Counted from the first letter of the stretch, positions 1-9,027 are shown. The stretch is DNA of 64,000 bases from Flectobacillus roseus (GCF_030056665.1 NZ_JASHIG010000013.1), one strand, 5' to 3'. Notes: generated by a model not told the origin, from the sequence alone. Translations and numbers: made by a program.

Positions 1-306
1 GAATATACTTCATCGGCAGCGAACAACGGTTCTGGTTTTGAGGGACTAGGTGACAATACGCCATTCTGGAATATCTCAACAGGTATTGTCCTGATTTTGA
101 GTAGATATATCCCCATTATTGGTCCAGTGGCTATTGCAGGAATTTTGGCGAAGAAAAAGCATATTCCCTCTGGTGCAGGAACTTTACAGCTTGATACACT
201 GACCTTTGGTATCCTGATGTTTGCCGTAATTTTAATCCTTGTAGCCCTTGCCTTCTTCCCAGCCTTAACGCTCGGTCCATTAGCAGAACATTTTTCTTTG
301 AAATAA
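1..306 (+). CDS. kdpA: Potassium-transporting ATPase subunit A, KdpA (3' part only)
   Basis: KdpA is the potassium-conducting membrane subunit of the KdpFABC P-type ATPase. Only the last 101 codons are present; the frame is open to base 1 and stops with TAA at 304-306. The fragment starts with the conserved segment YTSSAANNGSGFEGL, the last of the selectivity-filter loops of this family. It then shows two hydrophobic membrane segments, around ISTGIVLILSRYIPIIGPVAIAGI and FGILMFAVILILVALAFFP, of which only part is quoted by any motif database. The gene ends 45 bp before the preferred kdpB start, so it is the upstream gene of the kdp operon. Identification is firm; the N-terminal part lies outside the window. 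Confidence 0.96.
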   Translation, partial: EYTSSAANNGSGFEGLGDNTPFWNISTGIVLILSRYIPIIGPVAIAGILAKKKHIPSGAGTLQLDTLTFGILMFAVILILVALAFFPALTLGPLAEHFSLK

Positions 307-351
307 AACTTGAGTTCAGATAAATTTTTATCCCAACACTCAATCAATAAT

Positions 352-2376
352 ATGAAAACGACATCCAATGCGCTTTTTACCCAAAAAATGGTAAAAGAAG
401 CTTTATCAGCAGCATTTTCAAAACTCAGTCCCAAACAAATGTACCACAACCCCGTCATGTTTACGGTTGAAATCGGTACGGTGGTGATGTTTTTGGTAAG
501 TATTTATAGTATTTCTCAGCCCGACCAAGGTTCGTTTGTCTATAATGCTATTGTATTTTTCGTTCTTTTTCTAACCTTATTATTTGCCAATTTTGCTGAG
601 GCTATCGCCGAAGCACGTGGCAAAGCACAGGCAGAATCTTTGCGCAAAACTCGTGAGGAAACGCCAGCCAAATTGCTCAAAAACGACCAAATACAATCGG
701 TAAGTTCATCGAGTTTGACTAAAGGAGATGTATTCATTTGCGAAGCAGGCGACATAATTCCAAGCGATGGGGAGATTATTGAAGGCTTGGCAACCATAGA
801 CGAATCAGCCATTACGGGTGAGTCTGCGCCTGTGATTCGTGAAGCAGGTGGTGATAAATCTTCGGTGACAGGTGGTACAAAAGTACTTTCTGATAAAATC
901 AAAGTACGAGTTACGACACAACCAGGTGAGAGCTTTTTGGATAAAATGATTGCTTTGGTTGAAGGTGCTTCTCGGCAGAAATCACCCAACGAAATCGCCT
1001 TGACTATCTTATTGGCTGGTTTTACCTTAATTTTTATCATCGTATGTGTGAGTCTAAAGCCATTTGCTGACTATGCCAATACGCCTATTACGATTGCGGC
1101 TTATATCTCTCTTTTTGTATGTTTGATTCCAACTACAATTGGGGGACTTCTATCAGCCATTGGTATAGCAGGGATGGACAGAGCTTTGCGTGCCAATGTG
1201 ATTACCAAGTCGGGTAAAGCCGTCGAAACAGCGGGAGATATAGATGTTTTATTGTTGGACAAAACAGGTACTATTACGATCGGTAACCGTAAAGCCACCC
1301 ATTTTTACCCAGCACCTAATCAAAAAACGGAAGATTTTGTTGAGGCGGTCGTTCTGAGCTCATTAGTAGATGAAACCCCAGAAGGGAAATCAGTCATAGA
1401 ATTGGCTAGTCAAATCGGCTATACGATTCCTAAATTGCCAATGGAAGCCAAAGCTATTCCTTTTACCGCCGAAACTCGTGCTTCTGGTGTGGATTTAGGC
1501 AATATAAGTATCAGAAAAGGTGCTATGGATTCTATCAAAAATTGGGTAGAAAAAGCGGGAAATTCTTTTCCTGAAGAAGTAGTGGAAAGAACCAAAAGTA
1601 TTGCCAGTAATGGCGGTACACCTTTGGTAGTGGCTCAAAATCAACAAGTTTTAGGTATTATCGAATTACAAGATATTATCAAAACAGGTATTCAAGAGCG
1701 TTTTGAACGTTTGAGAAAAATGGGGGTAAAAACCGTAATGGTAACAGGTGACAACCCATTGACGGCCAAATATATTGCTCAAAAAGCAGGCGTAGACGAT
1801 TTTATCGCAGAAGCCAAACCTGAAGATAAAATGAACTATATCAAAGCCGAACAAGCTAGCGGTAAACTTGTAGCCATGATGGGTGATGGTACCAACGATG
1901 CTCCTGCCCTAGCCCAAGCCGATGTAGGTGTAGCGATGAACTCTGGTACTGCTGCGGCAAAAGAGGCAAGTAATATGGTGGATTTGGACAATGACCCAAC
2001 CAAATTAATCGAGATCGTAGAAATAGGTAAACAATTATTGATGACGCGCGGTACGCTTACGACTTTCTCGATTGCCAATGACGTAGCGAAATATTTTGCG
2101 ATTGTACCTGCTTTGTTTGTAGCAAGTATTCCAGCTTTGCAATCTTTGAATATCATGCGCTTGCATTCGCCCGAAAGTGCTATTTTGTCGGCAGTAATTT
2201 TCAACGCCCTCATTATTCCAATTTTGATTCCATTGGCCTTGCGTGGCGTCAAATATCGACCAATTGGGGCTTCGGCTTTGTTACAACGTAACTTATTGGT
2301 CTATGGCTTTGGCGGCGTAATTGTACCTTTTATCGGTATCAAATTACTCGACATGCTGGTATCAGTTTGGTTTTAA
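352..2376 (+). CDS. kdpB: Potassium-transporting P-type ATPase subunit B, KdpB
   Basis: Catalytic ATPase subunit of the KdpFABC potassium pump, an integral membrane protein. Visible P-type ATPase motifs, numbered from the ATG at 352, are TGES at 155 (actuator domain), DKTGTIT with the phosphorylated Asp at 303, and GDGTNDAP at 511-516 (hinge). The unusual KdpB membrane motif CLIPTTIGGLLSAIG is present. A TTG at 310 opens the same frame 14 codons upstream. I prefer ATG 352 because it gives the family-typical N-terminus MKTTSNALF, a normal length of 674 aa, and an Asp position close to that in other KdpB proteins. It lies directly after kdpA and before kdpC. Confidence 0.97.
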   Translation: MKTTSNALFTQKMVKEALSAAFSKLSPKQMYHNPVMFTVEIGTVVMFLVSIYSISQPDQGSFVYNAIVFFVLFLTLLFANFAEAIAEARGKAQAESLRKTREETPAKLLKNDQIQSVSSSSLTKGDVFICEAGDIIPSDGEIIEGLATIDESAITGESAPVIREAGGDKSSVTGGTKVLSDKIKVRVTTQPGESFLDKMIALVEGASRQKSPNEIALTILLAGFTLIFIIVCVSLKPFADYANTPITIAAYISLFVCLIPTTIGGLLSAIGIAGMDRALRANVITKSGKAVETAGDIDVLLLDKTGTITIGNRKATHFYPAPNQKTEDFVEAVVLSSLVDETPEGKSVIELASQIGYTIPKLPMEAKAIPFTAETRASGVDLGNISIRKGAMDSIKNWVEKAGNSFPEEVVERTKSIASNGGTPLVVAQNQQVLGIIELQDIIKTGIQERFERLRKMGVKTVMVTGDNPLTAKYIAQKAGVDDFIAEAKPEDKMNYIKAEQASGKLVAMMGDGTNDAPALAQADVGVAMNSGTAAAKEASNMVDLDNDPTKLIEIVEIGKQLLMTRGTLTTFSIANDVAKYFAIVPALFVASIPALQSLNIMRLHSPESAILSAVIFNALIIPILIPLALRGVKYRPIGASALLQRNLLVYGFGGVIVPFIGIKLLDMLVSVWF

Positions 2377-2380
2377 ATAT

Positions 2381-2434
2381 GAATGAAGAATTGTGAGTTA
2401 TGAATGTGATTTTTTAATCCATAATTCTTCATTC
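2381..2434. repeat. Hairpin with a 'gaattgtgagttatgaat' repeat between kdpB and kdpC
   Basis: The arms gaatgaagaatt (2381-2392) and aattcttcattc (2423-2434) form a 12-bp perfect inverted repeat just after the kdpB stop. The loop contains the simple motif gaattgtgagttatgaat, which recurs in other intergenic gaps here (about 3130, 12945, 57010 and 62385). It may fold in the kdp mRNA and reduce readthrough into kdpC, which is inference. The rest of the 193-bp kdpB-kdpC gap shows no gene. Confidence 0.5.
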
Positions 2435-2569
2435 TCCCTTAGCTGTTTAACAAACTCTAAACTTCAATTTCAGCTCTTCAACTGAAGTTTGAATATCATA
2501 TTAGTCATTGGAGTAGGCAACATTTTCAGATTTCACTTTTTTTGTCTACTCAATAAAAAAAATATTTCC

Positions 2570-3121
2570 ATGAAAAATCAACTTTTCACAGCCATCAAAT
2601 TAAGCCTTGCTTGCTTTATTTTGTTGGTAGTTATATATCCCTTGGCAGTTTTGGGAATCGCTCAATTTACACCCAATAAAGGCGATGTAGATTTTGTTAA
2701 AGTACGCGACAAAATTGTTGGTGTTAGACAAATAGGACAATCATATACCCAAGCAAAATACTTTTGGGGGCGTCCTTCAGCGGTAAATTATGATGCAAGT
2801 GTGTCGGGTGGTTCAAATAAAGGTCCTTCAAACCCTGATTATATTCAAACCGTTCAGGCTCGACGAGATACTTTCTTAGTACATAATCCAAGTGTTAAAG
2901 CCAACGAAATTCCAGCGGAATTATTAACGGCATCAGGCAGCGGACTTGACCCACATATTTCTTTACAAAGTGCTTTAGTTCAAGTTGCTAGAGTAGCGAA
3001 AGCCAGAAATCATTCTACCGAAATTATTCAAAAAGTAGTGATGAATAGCCTCGAAAAATCTCCTGCGGGTACTCCTTTTGTGAATGTCCTTGAGCTTAAT
3101 TTGGCTTTGGATAGATTGTAA
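2570..3121 (+). CDS. kdpC: Potassium-transporting ATPase subunit C, KdpC
   Basis: KdpC is the small single-pass subunit that stabilises the KdpFABC complex and raises nucleotide affinity. The protein of 183 aa has one N-terminal membrane segment (about residues 8-30) followed by a periplasmic domain with the diagnostic segment YFWGRPSAVNYDASVSGGSN and a later SGSGLDPHIS motif. A longer open frame runs back to 2489, but ATG 2570 places the hydrophobic segment at the normal position. It is separated from kdpB by a 193-bp gap with a hairpin, which is long for this operon and may lower or decouple its expression. Confidence 0.96.
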   Translation: MKNQLFTAIKLSLACFILLVVIYPLAVLGIAQFTPNKGDVDFVKVRDKIVGVRQIGQSYTQAKYFWGRPSAVNYDASVSGGSNKGPSNPDYIQTVQARRDTFLVHNPSVKANEIPAELLTASGSGLDPHISLQSALVQVARVAKARNHSTEIIQKVVMNSLEKSPAGTPFVNVLELNLALDRL

Positions 3122-3202
3122 GTGCTATTGTAGAATTGTGAGTTGTAAATTGTGAATAAGAAATTTCAAGTCCGTAACAGTTTGAAAACTGTTTCAATAA
3201 AT

Positions 3203-3277
3203 AAGTCCAAGACTAAGTCTTGAACTAGTGTAACTTCCTTTTAAAACAACTATGCCTGAGCCTCAATGGCTCAGGCA
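3203..3277. repeat. Two hairpins between kdpC and the porin gene
   Basis: An imperfect hairpin of the agtccaagac / gtcttgaact type (about 3203-3228) is followed by a perfect 10-bp stem tgcctgagcc (3253-3262) and ggctcaggca (3268-3277) with a 5-nt loop, 16 bp before the porin start. The first belongs to a small hairpin family also found at 52477-52499. They may modulate relative expression within the operon; no T-run follows, so I do not call a terminator. Confidence 0.45.
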
Positions 3278-3292
3278 ATTTGAAACAAAACC

Positions 3293-4363
3293 ATGAAAAA
3301 ATTATTATTGATTTGTGCCTCAGTGCTATTGTTTTTGAGTAAAGGATTGGCTCAAACAAACAACTCTACTATCACTTGGTCTGGATATGTGGATGCGTAT
3401 TATGCCTATGATTTCAACCAACCCGACGATCATCTACGTCCTAGTTTTTTGTACAATCATAATCGTCATAATGAATTCAATATCAACCTAGCGTACATCA
3501 AAGGAGCCTATTCATCCACCCGTACACGTGCCAATTTGGCCATCATGGCAGGAACTTATGCCCAGTACAATATGGCTGCCGAAAGTCCCTTATTACAGCA
3601 TATTTTTGAAGCAAATGTTGGAATAAAATTAAGTCAAAAACACGACATTTGGCTCGATGCAGGGATTCTTCAGTCGCATATTGGTTTCGAAAGCGCTGTT
3701 TCAAAAGACTGTTGGACACTCACCAGAAGTATTCTAGCAGAAAACTCCCCTTATTACGAATCTGGCGCCAAACTGAGCTATACCAGTCCCAATCAGCAAT
3801 GGACAGCCAGCGTATTGGCACTCAATGGTTGGCAACGTATCAAACGACTTGATGGAAATCAAACTGTTAGCTTGGGAACACAAATTACTCATAAGCCCAA
3901 CGAAAATTTAACACTTAATTGGAGCACCTATTATGGCAATGAAGGAATAAATGGAATTAGTCAAAAACGATATTTCTCAAACCTGTATGCTATTTATCAA
4001 CATGAAAAATGGGGGTTCATCGCAGGTTTTGACTACGGTTCACAGCAAAAAGCCAATACAGATGGTTACAATAATTTGTATTCCCCTGTGGCGATTGTCC
4101 GTTATCAATTAGCTCCAAAAATGCGTCTAGCAGCTCGATACGAATATTATCAAGACAAAAATGGGGTCATTATTGCAACGAATACGCCTGAAGGCTTTCA
4201 AGTAACAGGTTATTCGCTCAACTGGGATTATCAAGTAGCCGAAAATGCTGTTTTTAGAATTGAAGCAAAAAATTATCATGCCAATTCAGCCATTTTCACC
4301 GAAAAATCCCAACCTAAAAATGACAATTTAGCTATTACCAGCTCAATTGCGGTGCAGTTTTAA
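3293..4363 (+). CDS. Outer-membrane beta-barrel porin of the kdp operon
   Basis: The 356-aa product starts with a clear signal peptide (MKKLLLICASVLLFLSKGLAQ). It continues with alternating polar and aromatic strands such as WSGYVDAYYAYDF, and it ends in aliphatic-aromatic AVQF, typical of an outer-membrane barrel. It resembles the OmpL-like putative beta-barrel porin-2 family that often sits between kdpC and kdpD in Bacteroidota. Position inside the kdp operon suggests a role in ion passage through the outer membrane when potassium is scarce; that role is inferred from context. The family assignment is by overall pattern rather than a single motif. Confidence 0.8.
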   Translation: MKKLLLICASVLLFLSKGLAQTNNSTITWSGYVDAYYAYDFNQPDDHLRPSFLYNHNRHNEFNINLAYIKGAYSSTRTRANLAIMAGTYAQYNMAAESPLLQHIFEANVGIKLSQKHDIWLDAGILQSHIGFESAVSKDCWTLTRSILAENSPYYESGAKLSYTSPNQQWTASVLALNGWQRIKRLDGNQTVSLGTQITHKPNENLTLNWSTYYGNEGINGISQKRYFSNLYAIYQHEKWGFIAGFDYGSQQKANTDGYNNLYSPVAIVRYQLAPKMRLAARYEYYQDKNGVIIATNTPEGFQVTGYSLNWDYQVAENAVFRIEAKNYHANSAIFTEKSQPKNDNLAITSSIAVQF

Positions 4364-4378
4364 TTTTATCAGGGACAA

Positions 4379-4456
4379 AGGGAACAGGCACAAAGTGGCA
4401 AAGTGTCTAATAGATTTTCTTCACTTTGTGCCTTTGTGCCTTTAATACTGTTCCCT
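4379..4456. repeat. Large inverted repeat between porin and kdpD
   Basis: Outer arms agggaacag (4379-4387) and ctgttccct (4448-4456) enclose inner arms ggcacaaagtggcaaagtg (4387-4405) and cactttgtgcctttgtgcc (4422-4440), which pair with a few mismatches. The motif cactttgtgcct also makes the hairpin at 14795-14830. The structure can fold in mRNA right before kdpD and could act as an attenuator. Confidence 0.55.
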
Positions 4457-4471
4457 ATAAATACAACCTTT

Positions 4472-5590
4472 ATGTCCGACACAAATACTGCCGCCTATTT
4501 CTTGGAACTGATTAGGGCGTCGAAAAGAGGAAAACTCAAAATTTACATAGGAATGTGTGCAGGCGTAGGCAAAACCTATCGTATGCTTCAGGAGGCGCAT
4601 AGTCTTTTGAAAAATGGGGTAGATGTCAAAATTGCTTTTGTCGAAACGCATCTTCGAGCCGAAACCCATGCCTTGCTCGATGGTTTGCCAATCATTCCGA
4701 GGCGACAGCTATTTTACAAGGGCAAATTGTTGGAAGAAATGGATTTGGAAGGCGTTTTGCGTATTCATCCAGAAGTTGTGATTGTCGATGAACTCGCTCA
4801 TAGCAATATAGAAGGTTCGAAAAACGAAAAGCGCTGGCAAGATGTGGTGCAATTACTAGACGCAGGAATCAATGTGATTTCGGCAGTAAATATTCAGCAT
4901 ATCGAAAGTCTAAACCAAGAAATTAAACAAATAACCGAGGTTGAAGTCACCGAAAGAATTCCTGATGCGATTTTGCAACAAGCCAACGAAGTAGTAAATA
5001 TTGACCTTACTGCCGACGAATTAATCGACCGACTCAAACAGGGAAAAATATATGAGCCTGCCAAAATTGAAACAGCACTCAAAAATTTCTTTCAGTCTGC
5101 TCATATTCTTCAATTGCGAGAACTGGCACTCAAAGAAGTAGCGCATCAGGTAGAACGAAAGGTGATTCATGAAGTTAGCGCCGTAAAGCTGAGTCCGCAA
5201 CGGTTTTTGGCTTGCGTAAGTTCCAATGCCCCCCGTGCCAAAATGATTATTCGAAAAACTGCCCGACTAGCTTCTTATTATGATGCCAAATGGTTTGTTT
5301 TGTATGTACAAGCCGAAAGTGAGGCAGGCGATAAAATCGATTTATCAGTACAAAGACACTTAATTAACAACCTCAAACTGGCCACGGAATTGGGAGCGGA
5401 AGTGGTCAAAACAAAACATAACGATGTTGGATATACGATAATGAGTTTTGCAGAGCAGCAACAAATCTCAACGATATGCTTAGGCAAACCAATTATTGAA
5501 GGTTTTAGAGGTATAAAATCTGCCTACTTCTTTACCCAATTACTAAAAAAATTATCTTCGAGTCCGATTGATTTAATATTACTGTCATGA
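4472..5590 (+). CDS. kdpD: Short KdpD: potassium sensor domain without kinase core
   Basis: The 372-aa protein holds only the N-terminal half of classical KdpD. It has the KdpD domain with the Walker A loop GMCAGVGKT at residues 27-35 and the following VVIVDELAHSN segment, then a universal-stress-protein-like domain (about residues 250-370, with GKPIIEGFRG near the end). Classical KdpD of about 900 aa adds four membrane segments and a histidine kinase; here those are missing and the next gene supplies a kinase. The ORF opens at 4403, but ATG 4472 gives the family-like start and excludes the inverted repeat. Its TGA overlaps the next ATG (ATGA), so the two are translationally coupled. Confidence 0.93.
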   Translation: MSDTNTAAYFLELIRASKRGKLKIYIGMCAGVGKTYRMLQEAHSLLKNGVDVKIAFVETHLRAETHALLDGLPIIPRRQLFYKGKLLEEMDLEGVLRIHPEVVIVDELAHSNIEGSKNEKRWQDVVQLLDAGINVISAVNIQHIESLNQEIKQITEVEVTERIPDAILQQANEVVNIDLTADELIDRLKQGKIYEPAKIETALKNFFQSAHILQLRELALKEVAHQVERKVIHEVSAVKLSPQRFLACVSSNAPRAKMIIRKTARLASYYDAKWFVLYVQAESEAGDKIDLSVQRHLINNLKLATELGAEVVKTKHNDVGYTIMSFAEQQQISTICLGKPIIEGFRGIKSAYFFTQLLKKLSSSPIDLILLS

Positions 5591-7278
5591 CTATCAAAAC
5601 CAAATTACAGCTAGGGCTTTTGTTTTTATTCGGGGTAATCGTCTTGCTTGGTGGCATGGGCATGTATTATCTCAATCAGCTCAAAGAAGAATCTGCCAAT
5701 ATCCTTACAGATAACTATGAATCAATTAGTTATGTCCAAAAAATGCAAGAAAGTCTTGATCTAAATACACAAACAGATAGTTTGGCGATGATCACTTTTG
5801 AAAAAAATCTTCAACAACAGGAAAAAAACCTGACCGAAAAAGGCGAAAAAGAAGAAACCATCGAATTAAGAAAAGTCTGGAATTTATATAAAACTCAGAA
5901 TAATACGCAATTTCTACCAAGTATAAAAGCCCATCTTTTTGAGATAGCAACCATTAACCAAAATGCTATTTTCAGAAAAAATGAAGCAGCTCAAATGATT
6001 TCACAAGAGGCACTTAACTACTTGAAAATCATCACTATTACTTGCCTTTTAATTTCATTTACTTTCGTCATAAATTTTCCTGCTTATTTAGCAAGCCCAA
6101 TCAAACAACTCACCGAAGGAATTAAAGCCATTACTGCTAAAAACTATGAACAAAGATTGCATTTTAGCTCGAATGATGAGTTTGGCGAATTGGCTACTGC
6201 ATTTAACTTAATGGCACAAAAACTTGATGAATATGAGCATTCGAGTTTGGCTCAAATTCTTTCCGAAAAGAAAAGAATCGAGGCTATTATCAATAAACTG
6301 AATGATGCGGTGATTGGGCTAGACGACCATCAGCATATTCTATTTGTCAACTCCGTTGCTTTGGATTTACTACATATCAACCAAGAAGAATTGGTGGGAA
6401 AATCAGCCTTAGATGTAGCACTTCAAAGCGATTTGATGAGAAGTCTATTAAATCATTCTACTGATAATCAAGAAATTAAAATATATACAGGTGGAAAAGA
6501 ATCCTATTTCTCGAAAGAATGGATTTTAGTAGAAAATGAAGAAAAGCTCTTAGGAAAAGTGATTATTCTCCAAAATATTACCAAATATCATGAGCTAGAT
6601 GCTGCCAAAACTAACTTTATCGCCACGATTTCGCACGAACTCAAAACCCCTATTTCCTCTATCAAAATGAGTTTGTCTTTGCTCGAAAACCCCAAAATTG
6701 GAGAGCTGAATCCAGAGCAACAAGGACTATTACAGAATATCAAAGACGAAAGTCAACGCTTATTGGGTATCACTGGCGAGCTATTGGATTTAACACAGGT
6801 CGAAAGTGGTAAAATCAATTTAGCTTTCGAGGCCGTTTCGCCGATACAGATTATTGATTATGCTAGTATGGCCGTTGGTTTTCAGGCACAACAAAAATCT
6901 ATTGAATTCCAAATAGACCTTGCTCCTGCCCTTCCTCAAGTTTGGGCTGATGCCGAAAAAACCGCTTGGGTTTTAGTTAACCTCTTGACTAATGCCATTC
7001 GTTACAGCGAAGTACAAAGTAAAATTTTGATTTCTGTTGTTCAGGAACAAAATCAAGTGGTTTTTGGTGTACAGGATTTTGGGAAAGGAATAGAAGCCAA
7101 ATACCTTGATCGGATTTTTGATAAATACTTCCAAGCGCCTAATAGTCCCAAAGGTACAGGTTTGGGCTTGGCGATTGCCAAACAATTTATCGAAGCACAG
7201 CAAGGGCAAATTCAAGTAAAGTCAGAGTTTGGACAAGGAGCTATCTTCCAATTTTCCTTACCGATTTATCAAGGATAG
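5587..7278 (+). CDS. Membrane sensor histidine kinase partnering the short KdpD
   Basis: The 563-aa kinase has an N-terminal membrane segment (about 9-28), a periplasmic stretch, and a second membrane segment (about 145-168). A HAMP domain with the DEFGELATAFN motif, a PAS domain and a HisKA domain with ISHELKTP (phosphorylated His 350) follow. The HATPase domain shows NLLTNAIRYS, DFGKGIEAKYLDRIF and GTGLGLAIAK. The ATGA overlap with kdpD indicates that both act together, presumably as a split KdpD. No response regulator gene follows; the partner must lie elsewhere, possibly upstream of kdpA and outside the window. Confidence 0.92.
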   Translation: MTIKTKLQLGLLFLFGVIVLLGGMGMYYLNQLKEESANILTDNYESISYVQKMQESLDLNTQTDSLAMITFEKNLQQQEKNLTEKGEKEETIELRKVWNLYKTQNNTQFLPSIKAHLFEIATINQNAIFRKNEAAQMISQEALNYLKIITITCLLISFTFVINFPAYLASPIKQLTEGIKAITAKNYEQRLHFSSNDEFGELATAFNLMAQKLDEYEHSSLAQILSEKKRIEAIINKLNDAVIGLDDHQHILFVNSVALDLLHINQEELVGKSALDVALQSDLMRSLLNHSTDNQEIKIYTGGKESYFSKEWILVENEEKLLGKVIILQNITKYHELDAAKTNFIATISHELKTPISSIKMSLSLLENPKIGELNPEQQGLLQNIKDESQRLLGITGELLDLTQVESGKINLAFEAVSPIQIIDYASMAVGFQAQQKSIEFQIDLAPALPQVWADAEKTAWVLVNLLTNAIRYSEVQSKILISVVQEQNQVVFGVQDFGKGIEAKYLDRIFDKYFQAPNSPKGTGLGLAIAKQFIEAQQGQIQVKSEFGQGAIFQFSLPIYQG

Positions 7279-7300
7279 ATTCAGCAAAACCCTCAAAGAG

Positions 7301-7356
7301 GAATTCTAACGATTTCAGATTGGGGATTTCTGATGTCGGAAATAATGTAAAATACC
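7301..7356 (-). repeat. Copy of the ~50-bp 'agatttgggattgctgattt' repeat (family A)
   Basis: The stretch contains gatttcagattggggatttc and tgatgtcggaaat, matching copies at 11815-11870 (same orientation) and 42687-42740 and 63580-63632 (opposite orientation). It is diverged compared with the others. The remaining bases between the kinase gene and the rep gene show no convincing gene. Confidence 0.6.
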
Positions 7357-7510
7357 TCTGTTTGTCACAAAAAATAAAAGCTTTCACTTCCGAAACCCAA
7401 CAGCCGATATCTCAAATAAGCAGTTTTTATGGTTTTCTGAGAATCATAGTCAAACATCAACAGACGAATCATATAGCCCAGACAAATAAGGGATTTTATC
7501 CTGAAAAAGC

Positions 7511-7540
7511 CATAGGCAGAGCTCGTTGAGCTTTGCCTAT
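7511..7540 (-). terminator. Hairpin after the rep gene
   Basis: Arms ataggcagagct and agctttgcctat form a 12-bp stem with one G-T pair just past the rep stop codon. On the minus strand the stem is followed by ggctttttc. It may end rep transcription and also that of the kdp operon arriving from the other side. The short T-run keeps confidence moderate. Confidence 0.5.
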
Positions 7541-7551
7541 ACTGCTAATAT

Positions 7552-8916
7552 TTATTCTTTGTATCCTAAGGCAAGGAGTTCTTCTCTCGTCTTTTTTACC
7601 TTAGTATTGAAATATTGGGTCAAAGTATTATATTCTTTGGACATTGTGGAAAGAATAGAAACTTTTAAACCTTGAATGATGTCTCTTTGTAAGTTTTCAT
7701 CTAGGCTTTTTTGAGGGTCATAAAAATTATTTGCCTGAATTCGCTGCACCAAATCATCTCGTAAGGTCGGATTTTGACTTAATAATTTTTGCACTAATTC
7801 GGCCTCCTTAATTTTATATTCTTGCCAAATATGTTGAAGCTCGGCTTTTTTCTCTTCAATCAAGGCCGTATTTACTTGAACTTTCTTAGCTTCCTTTTTA
7901 ACCTTCGTTTTTGTTACCTCGTACTTATCGTAAAGATTAGGAGTGCTCACCATCGTATTGAGCATTCCTCCGATGTTATTAACGGTATTACCAGCCTTTA
8001 TGTAATTGATGGTATACGCAATCCCCTTCTCGATTTGCTCAATCGGTAAATCTTTCAGCCATTTTTTGACTTTGGCTTTAGTAACATAATTACTCACCGT
8101 TGCATAAATGCGTTCAAGCTCTTCGGTACTAGTATCTAGTGCCTTTACTTCTTTGGACTTTACTTTTTCACCTACTTTTTCTCGCTGGTTATTTGGATTA
8201 TCAAAAATATTGAAGGTAATGGCCACTACTTTCTTTTTCAGGATATCTTCCTCAAAAGTAAAATAAATGTCTGTATGCTTCAATAAGTCTTTTTCTGCTC
8301 GTTTAATCAAACCTTTGAAGTGACCATAAAGTTGGTATTCATTGGGTTCGATCGAAAGAAGCGTTTTGAGTTCATCTACCCTAAACTTTCGTTTCCCAAT
8401 TTTTTGATACTGCTTCAATAACTCAAACAATCGAACCGAGTAAATACTCGACAAGCTCAGAATATTTCTGATATCATATACCAAATATCGTTCCTTCAAC
8501 TCCAATAAAAAGGGTCTAAGTGCTGGGTGAAAACTCAGCTTGATGTAATCTCCTCGCCCGCGTTCTTCAGGGGTAGCTGTAGAAGCTACTAGGTGTGTAG
8601 TAAATTGTTCTTTGCGACCATCATCCAAAGTTCGGATAATGCCCACTTTTTTGTCTAACAGCTTTTCACCTGCCGATTTGATGCTATCATATACTTGCCC
8701 AGAATCATGCAACCCAAATTCTCGAACAATATCTCCTGCATTGATTTGATATTCTCTAAAGTCTGTATCCTCGTGCTTAATCAGAGTAAGCATAAATGCA
8801 AATACTCTTGTCTCCCAGATATCAAACTTATATCTAGCTTCTACAAGCTCATTAGCTTTTCGAATGAGCTTAATATCTGAATCGATGATGGGTAATTCTT
8901 TCTTTTTAGGTGGCAT
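7552..8916 (-). CDS. Plasmid replication initiator protein, Rep_3 (RepB/RepE-like) family
   Basis: This 454-aa protein carries the two winged-helix domains of the initiator replication protein superfamily. The first spans about residues 20-140 (start of domain near IRKANELVEARYKFDIWETR). The second contains RNILSLSSIYSVRLFELLKQ, a very typical Rep_3 segment, followed by RVDELKTLLSI. The C-terminal half is longer than in small plasmid Reps and is Lys/Glu-rich and helical. A TTG opens the frame at 9018, but ATG 8916 fits the family and leaves room for the promoter. It would bind the iterons immediately upstream and recruit the host helicase. The gene is divergent from parAB and shares the origin region with it. 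Confidence 0.93.
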   Translation of the reverse strand: MPPKKKELPIIDSDIKLIRKANELVEARYKFDIWETRVFAFMLTLIKHEDTDFREYQINAGDIVREFGLHDSGQVYDSIKSAGEKLLDKKVGIIRTLDDGRKEQFTTHLVASTATPEERGRGDYIKLSFHPALRPFLLELKERYLVYDIRNILSLSSIYSVRLFELLKQYQKIGKRKFRVDELKTLLSIEPNEYQLYGHFKGLIKRAEKDLLKHTDIYFTFEEDILKKKVVAITFNIFDNPNNQREKVGEKVKSKEVKALDTSTEELERIYATVSNYVTKAKVKKWLKDLPIEQIEKGIAYTINYIKAGNTVNNIGGMLNTMVSTPNLYDKYEVTKTKVKKEAKKVQVNTALIEEKKAELQHIWQEYKIKEAELVQKLLSQNPTLRDDLVQRIQANNFYDPQKSLDENLQRDIIQGLKVSILSTMSKEYNTLTQYFNTKVKKTREELLALGYKE

Positions 8917-8945
8917 ATCTAATATCCTAGAAATATACAGCAGTA

Positions 8946-8985
8946 CAAATATATCTATCATATCTAATTTTACAACTGATAGATA
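8946..8985 (-). promoter_or_regulatory. rep promoter with inverted-repeat operator related to the iterons
   Basis: On the minus strand a perfect -7 box TATATTTG (8953-8946) lies 19 bp from GTTG (8976-8973), close to the Bacteroidota consensus TTTG/TAnnTTTG. A perfect 9-bp inverted repeat, tatctatca (8952-8960) and tgatagata (8977-8985), spans the promoter. The half-site TGATAGAT equals the 3' end of several iterons. In characterised Rep_3 plasmids such an operator binds Rep dimers and represses rep; applying this here is inference. Confidence 0.68.
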
Positions 8986-9027
8986 CTGTTTATTTTTTAG
9001 GTCAAAAATTACTTTCAATCAAAAATT

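Noticed and set aside
540..1040. A long minus-strand ORF (166 codons) within kdpB
   Set aside because: It is the antisense shadow of a highly conserved gene and shows no protein family.
7320..7529. A 69-codon plus-strand ORF between the kinase and rep genes
   Set aside because: Its first part is a family A repeat, its composition is not protein-like, and it has no recognisable domain.
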